DNA of 64,000 nt from Delphinus delphis. Taxonomy: Eukaryota; Chordata; Mammalia; Artiodactyla; Delphinidae. Positions within the stretch are counted from its first letter, which is position 1; the number at the start of each line of letters is the position of its first letter. The notes under the pieces are model-generated. The model saw only the letters and a program-made list of their open reading frames with translations. It was not told the origin of the DNA and ran no database searches. The translations under genes and the position numbers were made by a program. This document shows, piece after piece, positions 36,676-48,999 of the stretch. The stretch lies in the NCBI RefSeq assembly GCF_949987515.2, contig NC_082694.2:44540451-44604450 (forward strand). The letters are read 5' to 3'.

Positions 36676-39600
36676 CCAATGGTCATGGCTGCCGTTTTGC
36701 CTCTCGCTCCTGCTGCAGGCACAGGTTCTACCCGGGACTAGAAAATAAAGAGGATTGAGCATATTTCCCCTAGATGCTGAGAGGCACTTTCAAGAGACAC
36801 AAATGAAACTCTTTTGCTGTGATTACAGCTTCTAATTAAAATGCTTGAGAGACTTGGTAAATTTCTGGGGTTCTAAAAAACAAAGAATAAAAAAATTGCT
36901 ATTCCAGTTAATTGTTCTAACTATAATTTCATGATTCTTGACCTTCTCATTCCTTGAATGAGGGAGGAAATGAAAAAAACACTTTCAACAAATCTTTAGA
37001 GAGGCCTTCAAAGTAATTTATCAGTGTATGTTACTCAATTATCAGGGTGATCCCAAAACATCCCATTATGGATTTGAAATATTTTTACTCTGGTTTTTAT
37101 CGTCCTTTTCGTTCATCTTAAAGCACATAAATTTATCACATTTATGAAAATGTCCATACTGGATTTTTTTCCCCAGAAGTTTCTTTAACACTGTTCTTTA
37201 AACCATCTTTTCCCAGCCCATGATATCCCATTTATCTAAGTTCCTCCTTTACCATTTGAATATATTAACAAAATTATCCTTTTCTCCTTTTATAAGCCAA
37301 GTCTCTGACCTCACTTCTCTGGCTTGCATGCAACAATGCAGTGACTCATAATGTTCCTATTTATCCACGTCCACGGCAAGATCAGGGCAAACAGACAACC
37401 ACCTCTACTCACTTTGCCATTTTCCCATCAGCTTCCCAGAAACTTCACTCCTTCCACCTGGGTAATAGAATGACAGCATCCGTGTATCTTTTAGAGCAGA
37501 GCCAAGTGGCATTTACTTACTTTTGTTTTAAATATGTCATATCATTCAACAGCAGTTTTTAATCCTCATAAGAAAGCAGGGGAAAACCCCAGCAACCTTA
37601 ATCACTGGATTTGCACATCAGGTATTGGTAATAAGGGTGCAGTTACAGGAGCATTTATTTAATAAGCATATTTGAAGCTACCATCAAAGTATCTATATTC
37701 ACTTCTCACTTCTCTGCATTTAGGAATTCAAGAATTTCATGAAAAGTTGTTTTGAGCAGGATCTGCTTTCATCTAATCCCAAAACATATTTGGAATTTTA
37801 GTTCAGAAGCGTTTAAATGAGATAGATAGATAGATAGATAGATAGGTACAGATTCCAAATTGGCCCCCTACTGCATACTTCAAAACTGCTCTTTCCTTCT
37901 CCTACAGAGATGCCCTAAGCATAAGAAGCTACCCTAAGTATTGCCTTTAGATCAACCAACAGATTATAGGAGGGTGTGTCTCCTTATCCTATTAAGGGGC
38001 CGTGATGAAAACTATCATGCCCCCTGAATTCCTTCTGATAAGATTTCTTCAGAAATGGCCAATTGTTGTGTTCTTCCGTGAAGAAATTACAGAAGTGGAA
38101 AGTACCACCACTACACAAAATATCTGGTCCACTCTGGGCTTCCCATTGTCTTCTTTACCATAACATAGTGTTGCGTTCTTTCTGTGACTGGAAGTATCGA
38201 TACCGCTTACTTATATTTTATGTCTTCCATTTGAGAGTCCATAAAGCCAAATCTCTGCTTTTCTAAGAAAACTTGCACATTACAAATTTTACAGATTATT
38301 ATGGCTACAACAGCAATGTCACAGTGTTAAAACTTTCAAAATTGACTCCCTTTCACTGAGGGTCTCAATACGATGGAGGTCTCATTCCACACCTACATAA
38401 AAAGGTTTGGTGTCCTTTCCTTGGTAGTTTATTGCATTGATTGTATTGTACACATGGCAACAAAAAAGGGACCAAGCTTTTAAAGAACTGCTTTTCTCTG
38501 TGTATATATAAATCTAGTTCCATTGGGAAATCCCATCTTCTGTTGCCATAGCAATAGAAAGCACTGCAGAGGACTTTCATCACCCTATCGGGGAGAAGGA
38601 ATTGATTTGTTTCTCCAAGGGCAAAAGCATGTCTTTCTGATGTCAGATAAGATCAGGAAGATTTCCCAATATGTTGTGTGGGGAGAAAATGAGAATTAAC
38701 AGGGTCATGAAAAGAGGTAGCCTTATGAGGTTAAACAAAAAACTCTCAACAACACTAATCATTCTCAATTCCTGAAGGCAAAAAAAAAAATTATATTTGA
38801 GTACTTGTTCCAAGTGCAGCATTTAAAAAATGTTCATGATTTGGACTTTGCTTTTTAAAGCCTTATTTCATTTTTGCTCAGGCTGCTTTAGGGATTCTCT
38901 CAGTAATAACTTTATACGGTAGTAGCTTTTTTTTTTTCCAGTAGTCTCACCAGGAAAGCATGAAAGCCTTGTCTCTCCTTTCTCTGAAAATAACCCTGAG
39001 AGAATTTTCCAGTGTTGGAGGTATAAGTGCATCAAAGTGATGATTAGGCTGGACTGTCTGAGAGCAGCGGGGGAGGCTGCTGCTTTCTGGGCTGAAGAGG
39101 TAGTGGCCCAACCTCAGTGGATGCTCACCTGTGAGAAAGAAAAGGCAAAGGAAGACTTCTTTGAAAATAGTGGGCTGGTGGTAGTGGGACCTCAGATGGG
39201 GGTGGCTGTGCTTCAGTCCTTGCCCCCAGAGCTGCACTTGGCACTGGAGTACCACCACTGGGACTGTGATCTCATCTCACACCACAGAGAGGCCCTCTAG
39301 GTGGGCCTGGGCAGGACATTTGGAGTGAGAGCAATGTCAACAGACCACCAGGGTCCACTGCCATTGTCCCTGAACTGTGTAAGCCCATGGGTACCTGTAT
39401 AATCCGTGGTTGAGCAGTGGTCCCTCAAATTGGACTTCTCAACAACCTTGATGAGTGGTACATCTAATGAGAATTAATGTGATTTAGAAAAATAAAGACA
39501 CACAATAACTCTTGCATGCTGAGTGTTGCCACACGGGTATTGGTATGGAACCATATTCTAGTAATACCTTAATACCACATAAAAGAATGGCTAAGGGCAT

Positions 39601-39759
39601 AGTAGTTTGGCTGCCTGAGGTCAAAGCATGCAGCAGCATGCTGGAGCCAGCAAGAACTGGTTGTTAAATTTCAAAAATTTTGAATATCAGTTGTTAAACA
39701 CAGCCACTGTTTACAATTAAATTATATAAACTTGCAACTAAATAAATTATATTAAAAAC
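36676..39759. other. Intronic stretch with nothing recognised
   Basis: AT-rich DNA with one GATA run. An 87-residue open frame at 39037-39300 has no similarity I know. Sequence at about 39640-39740 (GGTTGTTAAATTTCAAAAAT, then CAGTTGTTAAACACAGCCA) looks like a dispersed MER-type repeat whose name I cannot give. Confidence 0.5.
37820..37845. repeat. (GATA)n microsatellite
   Basis: About six GATA units lie in otherwise unremarkable sequence. Confidence 0.9.
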
Positions 39760-39767
39760 GAAGGTAA

Positions 39768-41652
39768 CCTACCTAAGGAGGTAAAAGACCTGTACTCAGA
39801 AAACTATAAGACATTGATGAAAGATATCAAAGATGACACAAACAGATGGCGAGATATACCATGTTCTTGGATTGGAAGAATCTACACTGTGAAAATGACT
39901 ATACTACCCAAAACAATCTACATATTCAATGCAATCCCTATCAAATTACCAGTGGCATTTTTTACAGAACTAGAACAAAAAAAATCTTAAAATCTGCATG
40001 GAAACACAAAAGACCCTGAACAGCCAAAGCAATCTTGAGGGGAAAAAAATGGAGCTGGAGGAATCACACTCCCTGACTTCAGACTATACTACAAAGCTAC
40101 AGTAATCAAGACAATATGGTACTAGCACAAAAACTGAAATACAGATCAATGGAACAGGATAGAAAGCCCAGAGAAAAACCCATGCATATATGGTCAAATA
40201 ACCTATGAAAAAAGAGGCAAGGATATACAACGGAGAAAAGACAGTCTCTTCAGTAAGTGGTGCTGAGAAAACTGGACAGCTACATGTAAAAGAATGAAAT
40301 TAGAACACTCCCTAACACCATACACAAAAATAAACTCAGAATGGATTCGAGACCTAAATGTAAGACCGGATACTATAAAACTCTTGGAGGAAAACATAGG
40401 AAGAACACTTTCTGACATAAATCACAGCAACATCTTTTTTGATCCACCTCCTAGAGTAATGGAAATAAAAACAAAAATAAACAAATGGTCCCTAATGAAA
40501 CTTAAAAGCTTTTCACAGCAGAAGGAACTACAAACAAGATGAAAAGACAACCCTCAGAATGGGAGAAAATATGTGCAAACAAATCAATGGACAAAGGGTT
40601 TATCTCCAAAATACATAAACAGCTCATGCAGCTCAGTATTAAAAAAAACAAACAACCCAATCCAAAAATGGGCAGAAAACCTAAATAGACATTTCTCCAA
40701 AGAAGACATACAGATGGCCACGAAGCACATGAAAAGCTGCTCAACATCATTTATTATTAGAGAAATGCAAATCAAAACTACAATGAGATATCATCTCACA
40801 CCAGTTAGAATGGCCATCATCAAAAAATCTAGAAACAATAAATGCTGGAGAGGGTGTGGAGAAAAGGGAACCCTCTTGCACTGTTGGTGGGAATGTAAAT
40901 TGATACAGCCACTGTGGAGAACAGTATGGAGGTTCCTTAGAAAACTACAAATAGAACTACCATATGACCCAGCAATCCCACTACTGGGCATATACCCTAA
41001 GAAAACCATAATTCAAAAAGAGTCATGTACCAAAATGTTCATTGCAGCTCTATTTACAATAGCCCGGAGATGGAAACAACCTAAGTGTCCATCATCGGAT
41101 GAATGGATAAAGAAGATGTGGCACATATATACAATGGAATATTACTCAGCCATAAAAAGAAACGAAATTGAGCTATTTGTAATGAGGTGGATAGACCTAG
41201 AGTCTGTCATACAGAGTGAAGTAAGTCAGAAAGAGAGAGACAAATACCGTATGCTAACACATATATATGGAATTTAAGAAAAAAAAATGTCATGAAGAAC
41301 CTAGGGGTAAAACAGGAATAAAGACACAGACCTACTAGAGAATGGACTTGAGGATATGGGGAGGGGCAAGGGTAAGCTGTGACAAAGCGAGAGAGAGGCA
41401 TGGACATATATACACTACTAAACGTAAGGTAGATAGCTAGTGGGAAGCAGCCGCATAGCACAGGGAGATCAGCTCGGTGCTTTGTGACCGCCTGGAGGGA
41501 TGGGATAGGGAGGGTGGGAGGGAGGGAGATGCAAGCGGGAAGAGATATGGGAACATATGTATATATATAACTGATTCATTTTGTTGTGAAGCAGAAACTA
41601 ACACACCATTGTAAAGCAATTATACTCCAATAAAGATGTTAAAAAAAAAAAA
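39768..41652 (+). mobile_element. L1, 5'-truncated (L1-D)
   Basis: It begins in ORF2 at CCTACCTAAGGAGGTAAAAG and runs through the C-terminus ([20 protein letters not shown] near 41130) and the 3' UTR to an A tail at 41640-41652. Open stretch 40573-41277 (234 residues) includes [18 protein letters not shown]. Dead through truncation. Directly followed by another L1. Confidence 0.9.
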
Positions 41653-42330
41653 ACTACAATGAGGTATAACCTCACACCAGTTAGAATGGGCATCATCAGA
41701 AAATCTACAAACAACAAATGCTGGAGAGGGTGTGGAGAAAAGGGAATCCTCTTGCACTGTTGGTGGGAATGTAAATTGATACAGCCACTATGGAGAACAG
41801 TATGGAGGTTCCTTAAAAAATGAAAAATAGAATTGCCATATGACACAGCAATCCCACTACCAGGCGTATACCCTGAGAAAACCATAATTCAAAAAGACAC
41901 ATGCACCCTAATGTTCACTGCAGCACTATTTACAATAGCAAGGTCATGTAAGCAACCTAAATGCCCATCGACAGATGAATGGATAAAGATGTGGTACATA
42001 TATACAATGGAATATTACTCAGCCATAAAATGGAACGAAACTGGGACATCTGTAGAGACGTGGATGGATCTAGAGACTGTCATACAGAGTGAAGTAAGTC
42101 AGAAAGAGAAAAAGATATTGTATATTAATGCATATATGTGGAACCTAGAAAAATGGTACAGATGAACTGGTTTGCAGGGCAGAAATTGAGACACAGATGT
42201 AGAGAACAAACGTATGGACACCAAGGGGGAAAGTGGCGGGGGGTGGTGGTTGTGGTGTGATGAATTGGGAGATTGGGATTGACATTTATACACTAATATG
42301 TATAAAATAGATAACTAATAAGAAAAAAAA
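41653..42330 (+). mobile_element. L1 fragment abutting L1-D (L1-E)
   Basis: It starts within ORF2 C-terminal sequence (ACTACAATGAGGTATAACCT), shows [20 protein letters not shown], and ends in a partial 3' UTR at ATAACTAATAAGAAAAAAAA. The 3' UTR stops about 150 bp short of the usual L1 end, unlike L1-D. The subfamily differs from L1-D in its 3' part. GAAGGTAA occurs before L1-D (39760-39767) and after L1-E (42344-42351). Confidence 0.8.
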
Positions 42331-42654
42331 AGATAAGGTGATAGAAGGTAAAGCCTGGAGCTTTTGTAGTAGTAGGAGGAGTTGTGACAGCAAAAACAAA
42401 CACAATTTTGGCTTATGTTATAAAATAATGACTCAATCTTTAATGGTCTAGGAGCTGATCATAGAGTTTTCGTATCCACACTCCCTTCCTTATGTTTGTC
42501 AACTGCATCATATAATAGTTTCTATATAAGAGAAATTTCTAGGAAGGAAGAACTCCAATGACACACTAGTTGACAGATCTTATAATGGCAAAACACTAAA
42601 CTTACAATTTTAATTCTTTGGGGTTGAGATCATTCAATGCTAAAGATCAACATT

Positions 42655-42720
42655 CATTAAATAAAGACCCTAAATCAGTGCCTGACATATATTAAATGGC
42701 AATAAATATTAACTATTACA
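42655..42720 (+). repeat. L2 3' fragment (short)
   Basis: GTGCCTGACATATATTAAAT followed by GGCAATAAATATTAAC resembles the L2 3' end. Confidence 0.4.
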
Positions 42721-42729
42721 ATTACTATG

Positions 42730-43639
42730 ATAAAAAAGAATAAAACAAAAAATAAAAACAAAGGTAATACATACTAAAACTCATCACTTCCTAATTATTT
42801 TACTAATTTTACTATTATATATAGTCTTAAGGCTATTGATCACCAGCCTAACTGTATGGTAGAAATACTATATAGAATGATGTACCTCTGCACATCTCTT
42901 TCCAACTGTTTTCAATGATGTCACATTAGTGGTTTGAAATCAGCTGCTGTGGTTTTACATCAAGGAAATCAACAAATGCTGCAAATCAGCACTTGATTTG
43001 TTGTTTTATCAGTTGTCTAGACTTAAAATATAGAAGGATAAAATGTGAACAATGCAGAATAAACTTAAAAGTGTGTTATGTTTATAGCTGTTACATTATG
43101 AATAACACAAAAAATTGAGAAAATATTCTTCCAATATTCAAAAAGTATTATCCAGTTAGCAAGTAAGTCGTTCACATCATTGGCTAATGATTAAAGTTCT
43201 GACATAAGTCTTTGTTGCATCACTTTTCTCTTATCAATATAAACAAAAATATCAACTAACATTCATGTCAGAACTATACTCATTTGTCAATGATGTGAGG
43301 GACTTCATTTCTGAACTAGATAGTAATCAAGCATTTATTCCTCATCTGATTTTGTCAAATCATGGTTGAACTGCAACCATAGGTTGGCCACAGATACAAG
43401 AGTTCAGCAAAAAGCAAGGAAAGAATTTTATGACAATTAATGGGCTATATGGGATTTACAATAAAGAGTATTATATATTTCATTATTATTTGTAAATTGT
43501 GTGCAACACATTCATATCAGCAAAATTTACAAAAAACTTAGGAATGTATATACATACATACATTTTCTCTTGGAGAGCTTGTTCTTAAACAGTTATCAGT
43601 ACATCACTGAAGCATATCTCCTCTACTTACTGGCATGTA
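42730..43639. other. Intronic stretch with nothing recognised
   Basis: AT-rich, no repeat motif or exon signal that I can identify. Confidence 0.5.
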
Positions 43640-43835
43640 AGTTTCTCACAAATCACCTTCAGCAAATTACTCAATCTCTCTGTGCCTCAGTTTCTCATCC
43701 ATAAAATACGAATAATAACAGTACCTACCTGAAAGAAGGTAGGTACTATTGTGAGGATTTAATAAATTCTAAAACAGTAATTAAAACAAGAGTGCTTAAA
43801 ACATAGTGAGCAGTATATATGTGTCATTAGTATTA
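43640..43835 (+). repeat. MIR SINE relic
   Basis: It contains CTCTCTGTGCCTCAGTTTCT, CATCCATAAAATACGAATAA and GTGAGGATTTAATAAATT in MIR order. Confidence 0.8.
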
Positions 43836-44224
43836 ACTAACTGCCATGTGATAGAATCTGCTCAAACAATCACATGTGAAAACCCTGAGGATTGGCATTC
43901 TAAGACAGAGAAACTCATGTACATAGAGAGCTACTGTGAACTAATCTCCAAAGTTTAAAAATAAGACTACCCTCTGAGAATTAAACTGGTAAAAACCACA
44001 TGAAACGGACAAGATTGGTTATCTAAAGAAGTCATCGAAGGAGAAAATATCCTAGGCAAGAAGTTTGAAAATTGTATCCAATCATGATTGACAGTGAGAG
44101 AATCTGGACACTCGAACACTGAAATCAATAAATATGAGCAGAATGTTAATAGAAGGGGAAGTTCTGTGTAAAGCCTTTGTAAAAAGGAGTCACAGTTAAG
44201 AACGTAGAGTGTTGGCATAAGGAT

Positions 44225-45250
44225 AGACAAATAGATTGATGGAACACTATTGAGTCCATCAATAGACTCACACTTATATGGTCAACTGATTTCCAATGAA
44301 AGTGTTAAGGTAACTCAAAGGGGAAGGATAGTTTTTTCAATGAATAATGGAACAACTGGATATCCATATGGAAAAAAATAAACCTCAACACTTCTCTTCA
44401 TTCACAAAAATTACCTCAAATGACCAGAGATCTAAATGTAAGAACTAAAACCATACAACTGATAGAAAAACACATGAGAAAACCTTTGTGACCTTTGAAA
44501 GACAATGATCTTTTTAGAGAAGAAACAGAAAGCATTAGCCATAAAAGAAAACAATTGATAAATTGGGACTTCAAAATTAAAACTTCTGCTCTTTGAAAGA
44601 CACCATTAGGAAAATGAAAAGGGAAGTCATAGACTGGTAAAGAAAATTCTCAAAGGACTTGTACCCAGAACATACAAAGAATGCTTACAATTCAATAGTA
44701 AGAAGACTACCCAACTTAAAATATGGCCCAAAGACTTGAATACTGTCAAAGACAACTAAATTGAAAAGGCTGACAATATCAAGAGTTGCTGAGGATGTAG
44801 AGCAACTGGAACATACACACATTGTTGACGGGGATGTAAAATGATCAATCACTTTGGAAAGTAGTTTGGCAGTTTCTTATAAAGTTAAACATACAGTTAC
44901 CATATGACCTAGCAATTTCATTCCTAGATATTTACCCAAGAGAAATAAAATTATATCTCTAAACAAAGACATACACAAATGTTCATAGCTGCTTTATTTA
45001 TAATAGTCAAAAACTGGGAATAACTCAAATATTCACCAACAGGTGAATGGATAAACAAATTATTGTATATTTATACAATGGAATCGTTTTCAGCAATAAA
45101 AAGGAATGAACTAAGTACTGATACACACAACAACGCAGATGAATCTCAAAAACATTGTACCGAGTGAAAGAATCCTGGAGCATTCAGTGGAATACTCATG
45201 TCACTAAGATCTTCATCATACAAAGTTAGGAGCCCAGAGACACTGTCTAT
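44225..45250 (+). mobile_element. Ancient L1 ORF2 relic
   Basis: Diverged ORF2 C-terminal sequence: GGTCAACTGATTTCCAA, GGATAGTTTTTTCAATGAAT, then TACAATGGAATCGTTTTCAG. It is much more decayed than L1-A to L1-D, consistent with an older mammalian L1M family. Confidence 0.7.
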
Positions 45251-46020
45251 AGTTGACCCCAAAAATAAAGATATAAAAATATAAAAGCTACAAAGGTAAA
45301 TGTTAAGGGAATTAAAAATATGAAATAACCCTTTGAAGAGGATAAGAGAAGGGATGTAAGAATGGCATGTGTAAGCTACATTCTCATGTGTCTTGAAAGG
45401 AAGTTGACCATGTCTAAAACAGATAAATCAAAAAATAGCAATTAATCAAATTTTTTTGAGATTAGGTACGTAACCACCAGAAAAAAGTCATAAGAATTAA
45501 AAGTGTTCCTTTGGAAAGTGGATTGGGGATGGGAAAGGGTGGGGCAGGGGCAGTTTTTCAATATAAAGCCTTCTGTAATTTTTGATTTGTGGGTCAATAT
45601 TGCTTTGATACAAACATGAAAATTAAAAGAGATAAAAACAAAAATAAAATAAAAAGTTACAGAGAAATAAAAGTTGATTAACTTATGCAAAAAAGACCAT
45701 ATCTGGTGGTTGAGAAGTTTTCCACAGGCAGGAAGTAGGAAGGGATGTCTGATGACTATATCAGATTTATCAACCACCAGATGTTCTCATCAAGTATAAT
45801 TGTTACCGATAAAATGAATTTAACCAGCATGGTTAGCCTTACAATTCATTCTTTGAAAAACAAGAAATAATACCTTAAGACTGTAACACAACAATTTGGT
45901 AATGAGAAGTTTCACTAATGAAGGGGGTCTATGTGAAACTCAGCTTTCTGGAGCTATTCATCTCTTTTTTCTTCTTCAAGTAAGGAGCATGACTCAAGCA
46001 TTGAGGATTATATTTGGCAG
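45251..46020. other. Intronic stretch with nothing firm
   Basis: Might include the decayed 3' UTR of the preceding L1 relic. No other feature seen. Confidence 0.4.
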
Positions 46021-46024
46021 AAGT

Positions 46025-46215
46025 CCTGTTAATTTAGGATAATTAAATATGCCAGTCATGTGTTTCAGTAAGGTCTGATTAAATACTTCAAAGAAGTCAT
46101 TAGTGAATTCATCTGGTCTAGTGGCTTTGCCAGATGGCAAAATGTTACTACCTCCGTTTTGTTCTTGGAATATTCTATCAATACCTCTATTGTATCATAG
46201 CATGCAGTTATTTTC
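46025..46215 (-). mobile_element. Ancient L1 fragment, reverse orientation
   Basis: GTGAATTCATCTGGTCTAGT followed by GGCTTTGCCAGATGG is the reverse complement of the ORF2 segment that reads GPDGFTGEF in younger copies. Confidence 0.65.
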
Positions 46216-47866
46216 AGGGTAAGTCCTAATTTGCTAGTTTACATTATCAAAGAATCTGGAAGGTGGAAGGCAAGCCTGACAATTGTGTTACACCATGCCA
46301 ACTGAGCCACAAGATTTCAAGGCTGTGTTAAACGGCCTCTTGTTCTACTGTTAAATTCAAATGATTTCATCATTTCCGTTTCCTCAAAAGGCTCTCATCA
46401 AACATTTCAGATGGTGCTCCATTTGTGACTAGAGAGTCAGAACCACAGTGAGAAGTAACCAGTTATATTTCACACCTATGAGATTATAATACTCCAAGAT
46501 GAGGAGAACCCTGGAAGTACTTCCTCCATGGGGATAGTCATCTAGATGGAAAAGTGACCAGTTTTGATTCTTTAAAATTACAGAGTTGTACAGCTTTGTG
46601 AGAGCACCTTAAAATGACAATCTTAAGTTGTTTTGGTTCTTTGACCATGCAGAAGTAACCTTTGACTTAGCAATTCCCTAACCAGCTGGGTCAAAATGCA
46701 AGGTATTCTCCAAAGCACTGACAATGGCAACTTTAATACAGTCACTTCACCAGTTGGTGTCTAACGTAAACACTTAAACCCAAGTGTAAAGTAACTAGGG
46801 GCTTGGAGCTGCTGGAGGAGGGTCTGAAGGTGGCTTGATGAAGATATGAAGCAAAGATAAAGCCTAGAAAAGAGCCCAACATTTTATTGCCACTCAACCT
46901 CCAACCCCTCAAGTATATCCTAAGGCTAAGCATTAGGTTGAGCTGAAGCCCCACTCTTTCCTAATAAAGGCCAGAGTTGCATATCTAATTGACTGAGTTG
47001 GCTGTGATCAGATGGAATTTATATTCGGGGAACTGTTGCTTCCAAGGCTATCCCCTGAGTATCTGGGAACTAGGGGTACCACACTACAGCAACTCTTGCA
47101 TTGAAGGCTCTTGGTTACCAGTATGACCTCTTCCCTTTGTTTTTATTTTATTCCTCTTCCTTCCCCTCTTTCCTTCCCTTTAAAGTTTTACTCTGTCTTT
47201 ACATTGGGTATTATATTTTATCCAGCATTTCTATGTGTTTGGATAGGAATGGAGAGGGTGGGAAGGTATGTGTCTCTGTCACCTCTGTACCACATGTTGC
47301 CAGAACTGGAAGTCCATGCTTGGCACTTCACCATCACCCTCAATTTTCAACAGCTGAATTTTATCATTGTGGAACTACCACTGTGAACATGGCATAAATG
47401 ACTAATTCAAACCTTTTTAAGATTCCATGTGCGTAAGAGCATCTGTATTTCCACCGAGTACAGAGATTGTTGCAGACTGATGCCCCCGCCCCTGCTACTC
47501 TCTCATCACAGCAGACACCTTCAGTGAAATATGGGCAACAGGCTAGAGAGATCAAAATGGGGTTCAGGGTCATCCATCTTCAAACCACCTGTGCCCTATA
47601 GTAAAGTGAGAGTCTGTGAGAGGCCCAGGCAGAAGGGGCCAGGATGAGCAAACTGGCTTTTTCATGTGGGTCCCCATTAGGGTGAGGAAGGGGTGATTTC
47701 CATAAGAAAGTGCTGAGCAAGTGCCTAGCACCTCTGCCCTTAGGAGATGAGATGCAGAAGGGTAGTATCAAACCTCCTGGCTCTCAGGACAAGGACTAAT
47801 GGCAGCATGGACTCTGCTGTGCCAGAAGAGAAGGGAGGAGCACCCAGTCACCCTCTGATGAGGGTG
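46216..47866. other. Intronic stretch with nothing recognised
   Basis: Several short open frames, none with recognisable similarity. No splice-bounded EML exon found. Confidence 0.5.
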
Positions 47867-47917
47867 CTATCCACCAATAACGGGTTATTGGCTATCCACC
47901 AATAACGGGTTACTAAC
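47867..47917 (+). repeat. 25-bp tandem duplication
   Basis: CTATCCACCAATAACGGGTT(A) occurs at 47867 and 47892, and the second copy runs into the start of an L1 relic (ACTAACCAAAATATATAAAG). The first copy ends TTATTGG, so the duplication post-dates the L1 junction. Confidence 0.9.
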
Positions 47918-48438
47918 CAAAATATATAAAGAACTCATGAAACTCAACAACAACAACAAAACAGACAACCGATTTAAAAGTGGGCAGAGGAGCCGACTGG
48001 ATGTTTTTCCAAAGAAGACATACAGATAGCCAATAGGCACATGAAAAGATGTTCAACATCACTAATTATTACAGAAAATGCAAGTCAAAAACCACAATCA
48101 GATATCGTCTCATGCCTGTTAGAATGACTATTATCGAAAAGGCAAGAAATAAGAAGTGTTGGCAAGGGTGTGGAGAAAAGAGAACGTTATACGCTGTCAG
48201 TGGGAATATGAATTGGTGCAGCTGCTATGGAAAACAGTATGGAGATTCCTCAAAAAATTAAGAACAGGGCTACCATATGATCCAGCTATCCCACTCCTGG
48301 GTATTTATGCAAAGAAAATGAAAACACTAATTTGAAAAGATACATACACCCCTATGTTCATTATAGCATTATTTACAATAGCCAGGATATGGAAACAACC
48401 GAAGTGCCCATCAAGAAATGGATGGGTAAGGAAGATGT

Positions 48439-48484
<46 letters not shown>

Positions 48485-48930
48485 TGCACACACACATGCA
48501 CAATGGAATACTACTCAGTCATAAAAAAGATGGAATCTTGCCATTTGCAACAACATGGATGGACCTTGAGGGTATTGTGCTAAGTGAAATAATTCAGACA
48601 GAGAAATACACTGTATACTTTCACTCACATGTGGAATATAAAACAACAACAACAACAAAAAAACCCCACAAAAAAACCCCAAATACATGAACAAACCAAA
48701 CAGAAACAAACAGGTAGTTACAGAGAATAGAGTAGTGGTCACTGGAAGGGAAGTGTTGGGTGCGGGGAGGGTGAAATGCGTAAATGGGATCAACTGTATG
48801 GAAATGGATAGAAACTAAATTTTTGGTAGTGAACACACTGTAGGGTATACAGAAGTAGCAATATGTTGTACAGATGAAACTTACATAATATTATAAACCA
48901 ATGTTACCCTGATAATAAATAAACAAAAAG
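47912..48930 (+). mobile_element. L1 relic, 5'-truncated
   Basis: ORF2 C-terminal sequence (ATGAAAAGATGTTCAACATC, TGGATGGACCTTGAGGG), 3' UTR and an A-rich end (AATAAATAAACAAAAA). Its divergence lies between the young copies and the ancient ones. It carries the CA repeat at 48442. Confidence 0.85.
48442..48500. repeat. (CA)n microsatellite inside the L1 relic
   Basis: About 20 CA units followed by CGCATGCACACACACATGCA, at the site where young L1 copies have ACATATATACAATGGAATA. Confidence 0.95.
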
Positions 48931-48999
48931 ACATATCCAATCTCTGAAATGTCTCTTGAGCTGTTCCTTCCTTTGTTATTTTTCTGACTGATCTATCAA

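Noticed and set aside
39037..39300. 87-residue open frame near 39 kb
   Set aside because: No similarity recognised; an overlapping frame of similar size exists on the opposite strand.
48442..48500. CRISPR-like or satellite array
   Set aside because: Plain CA dinucleotide repeat grown inside an L1. No direct repeats with unique spacers anywhere in the window.
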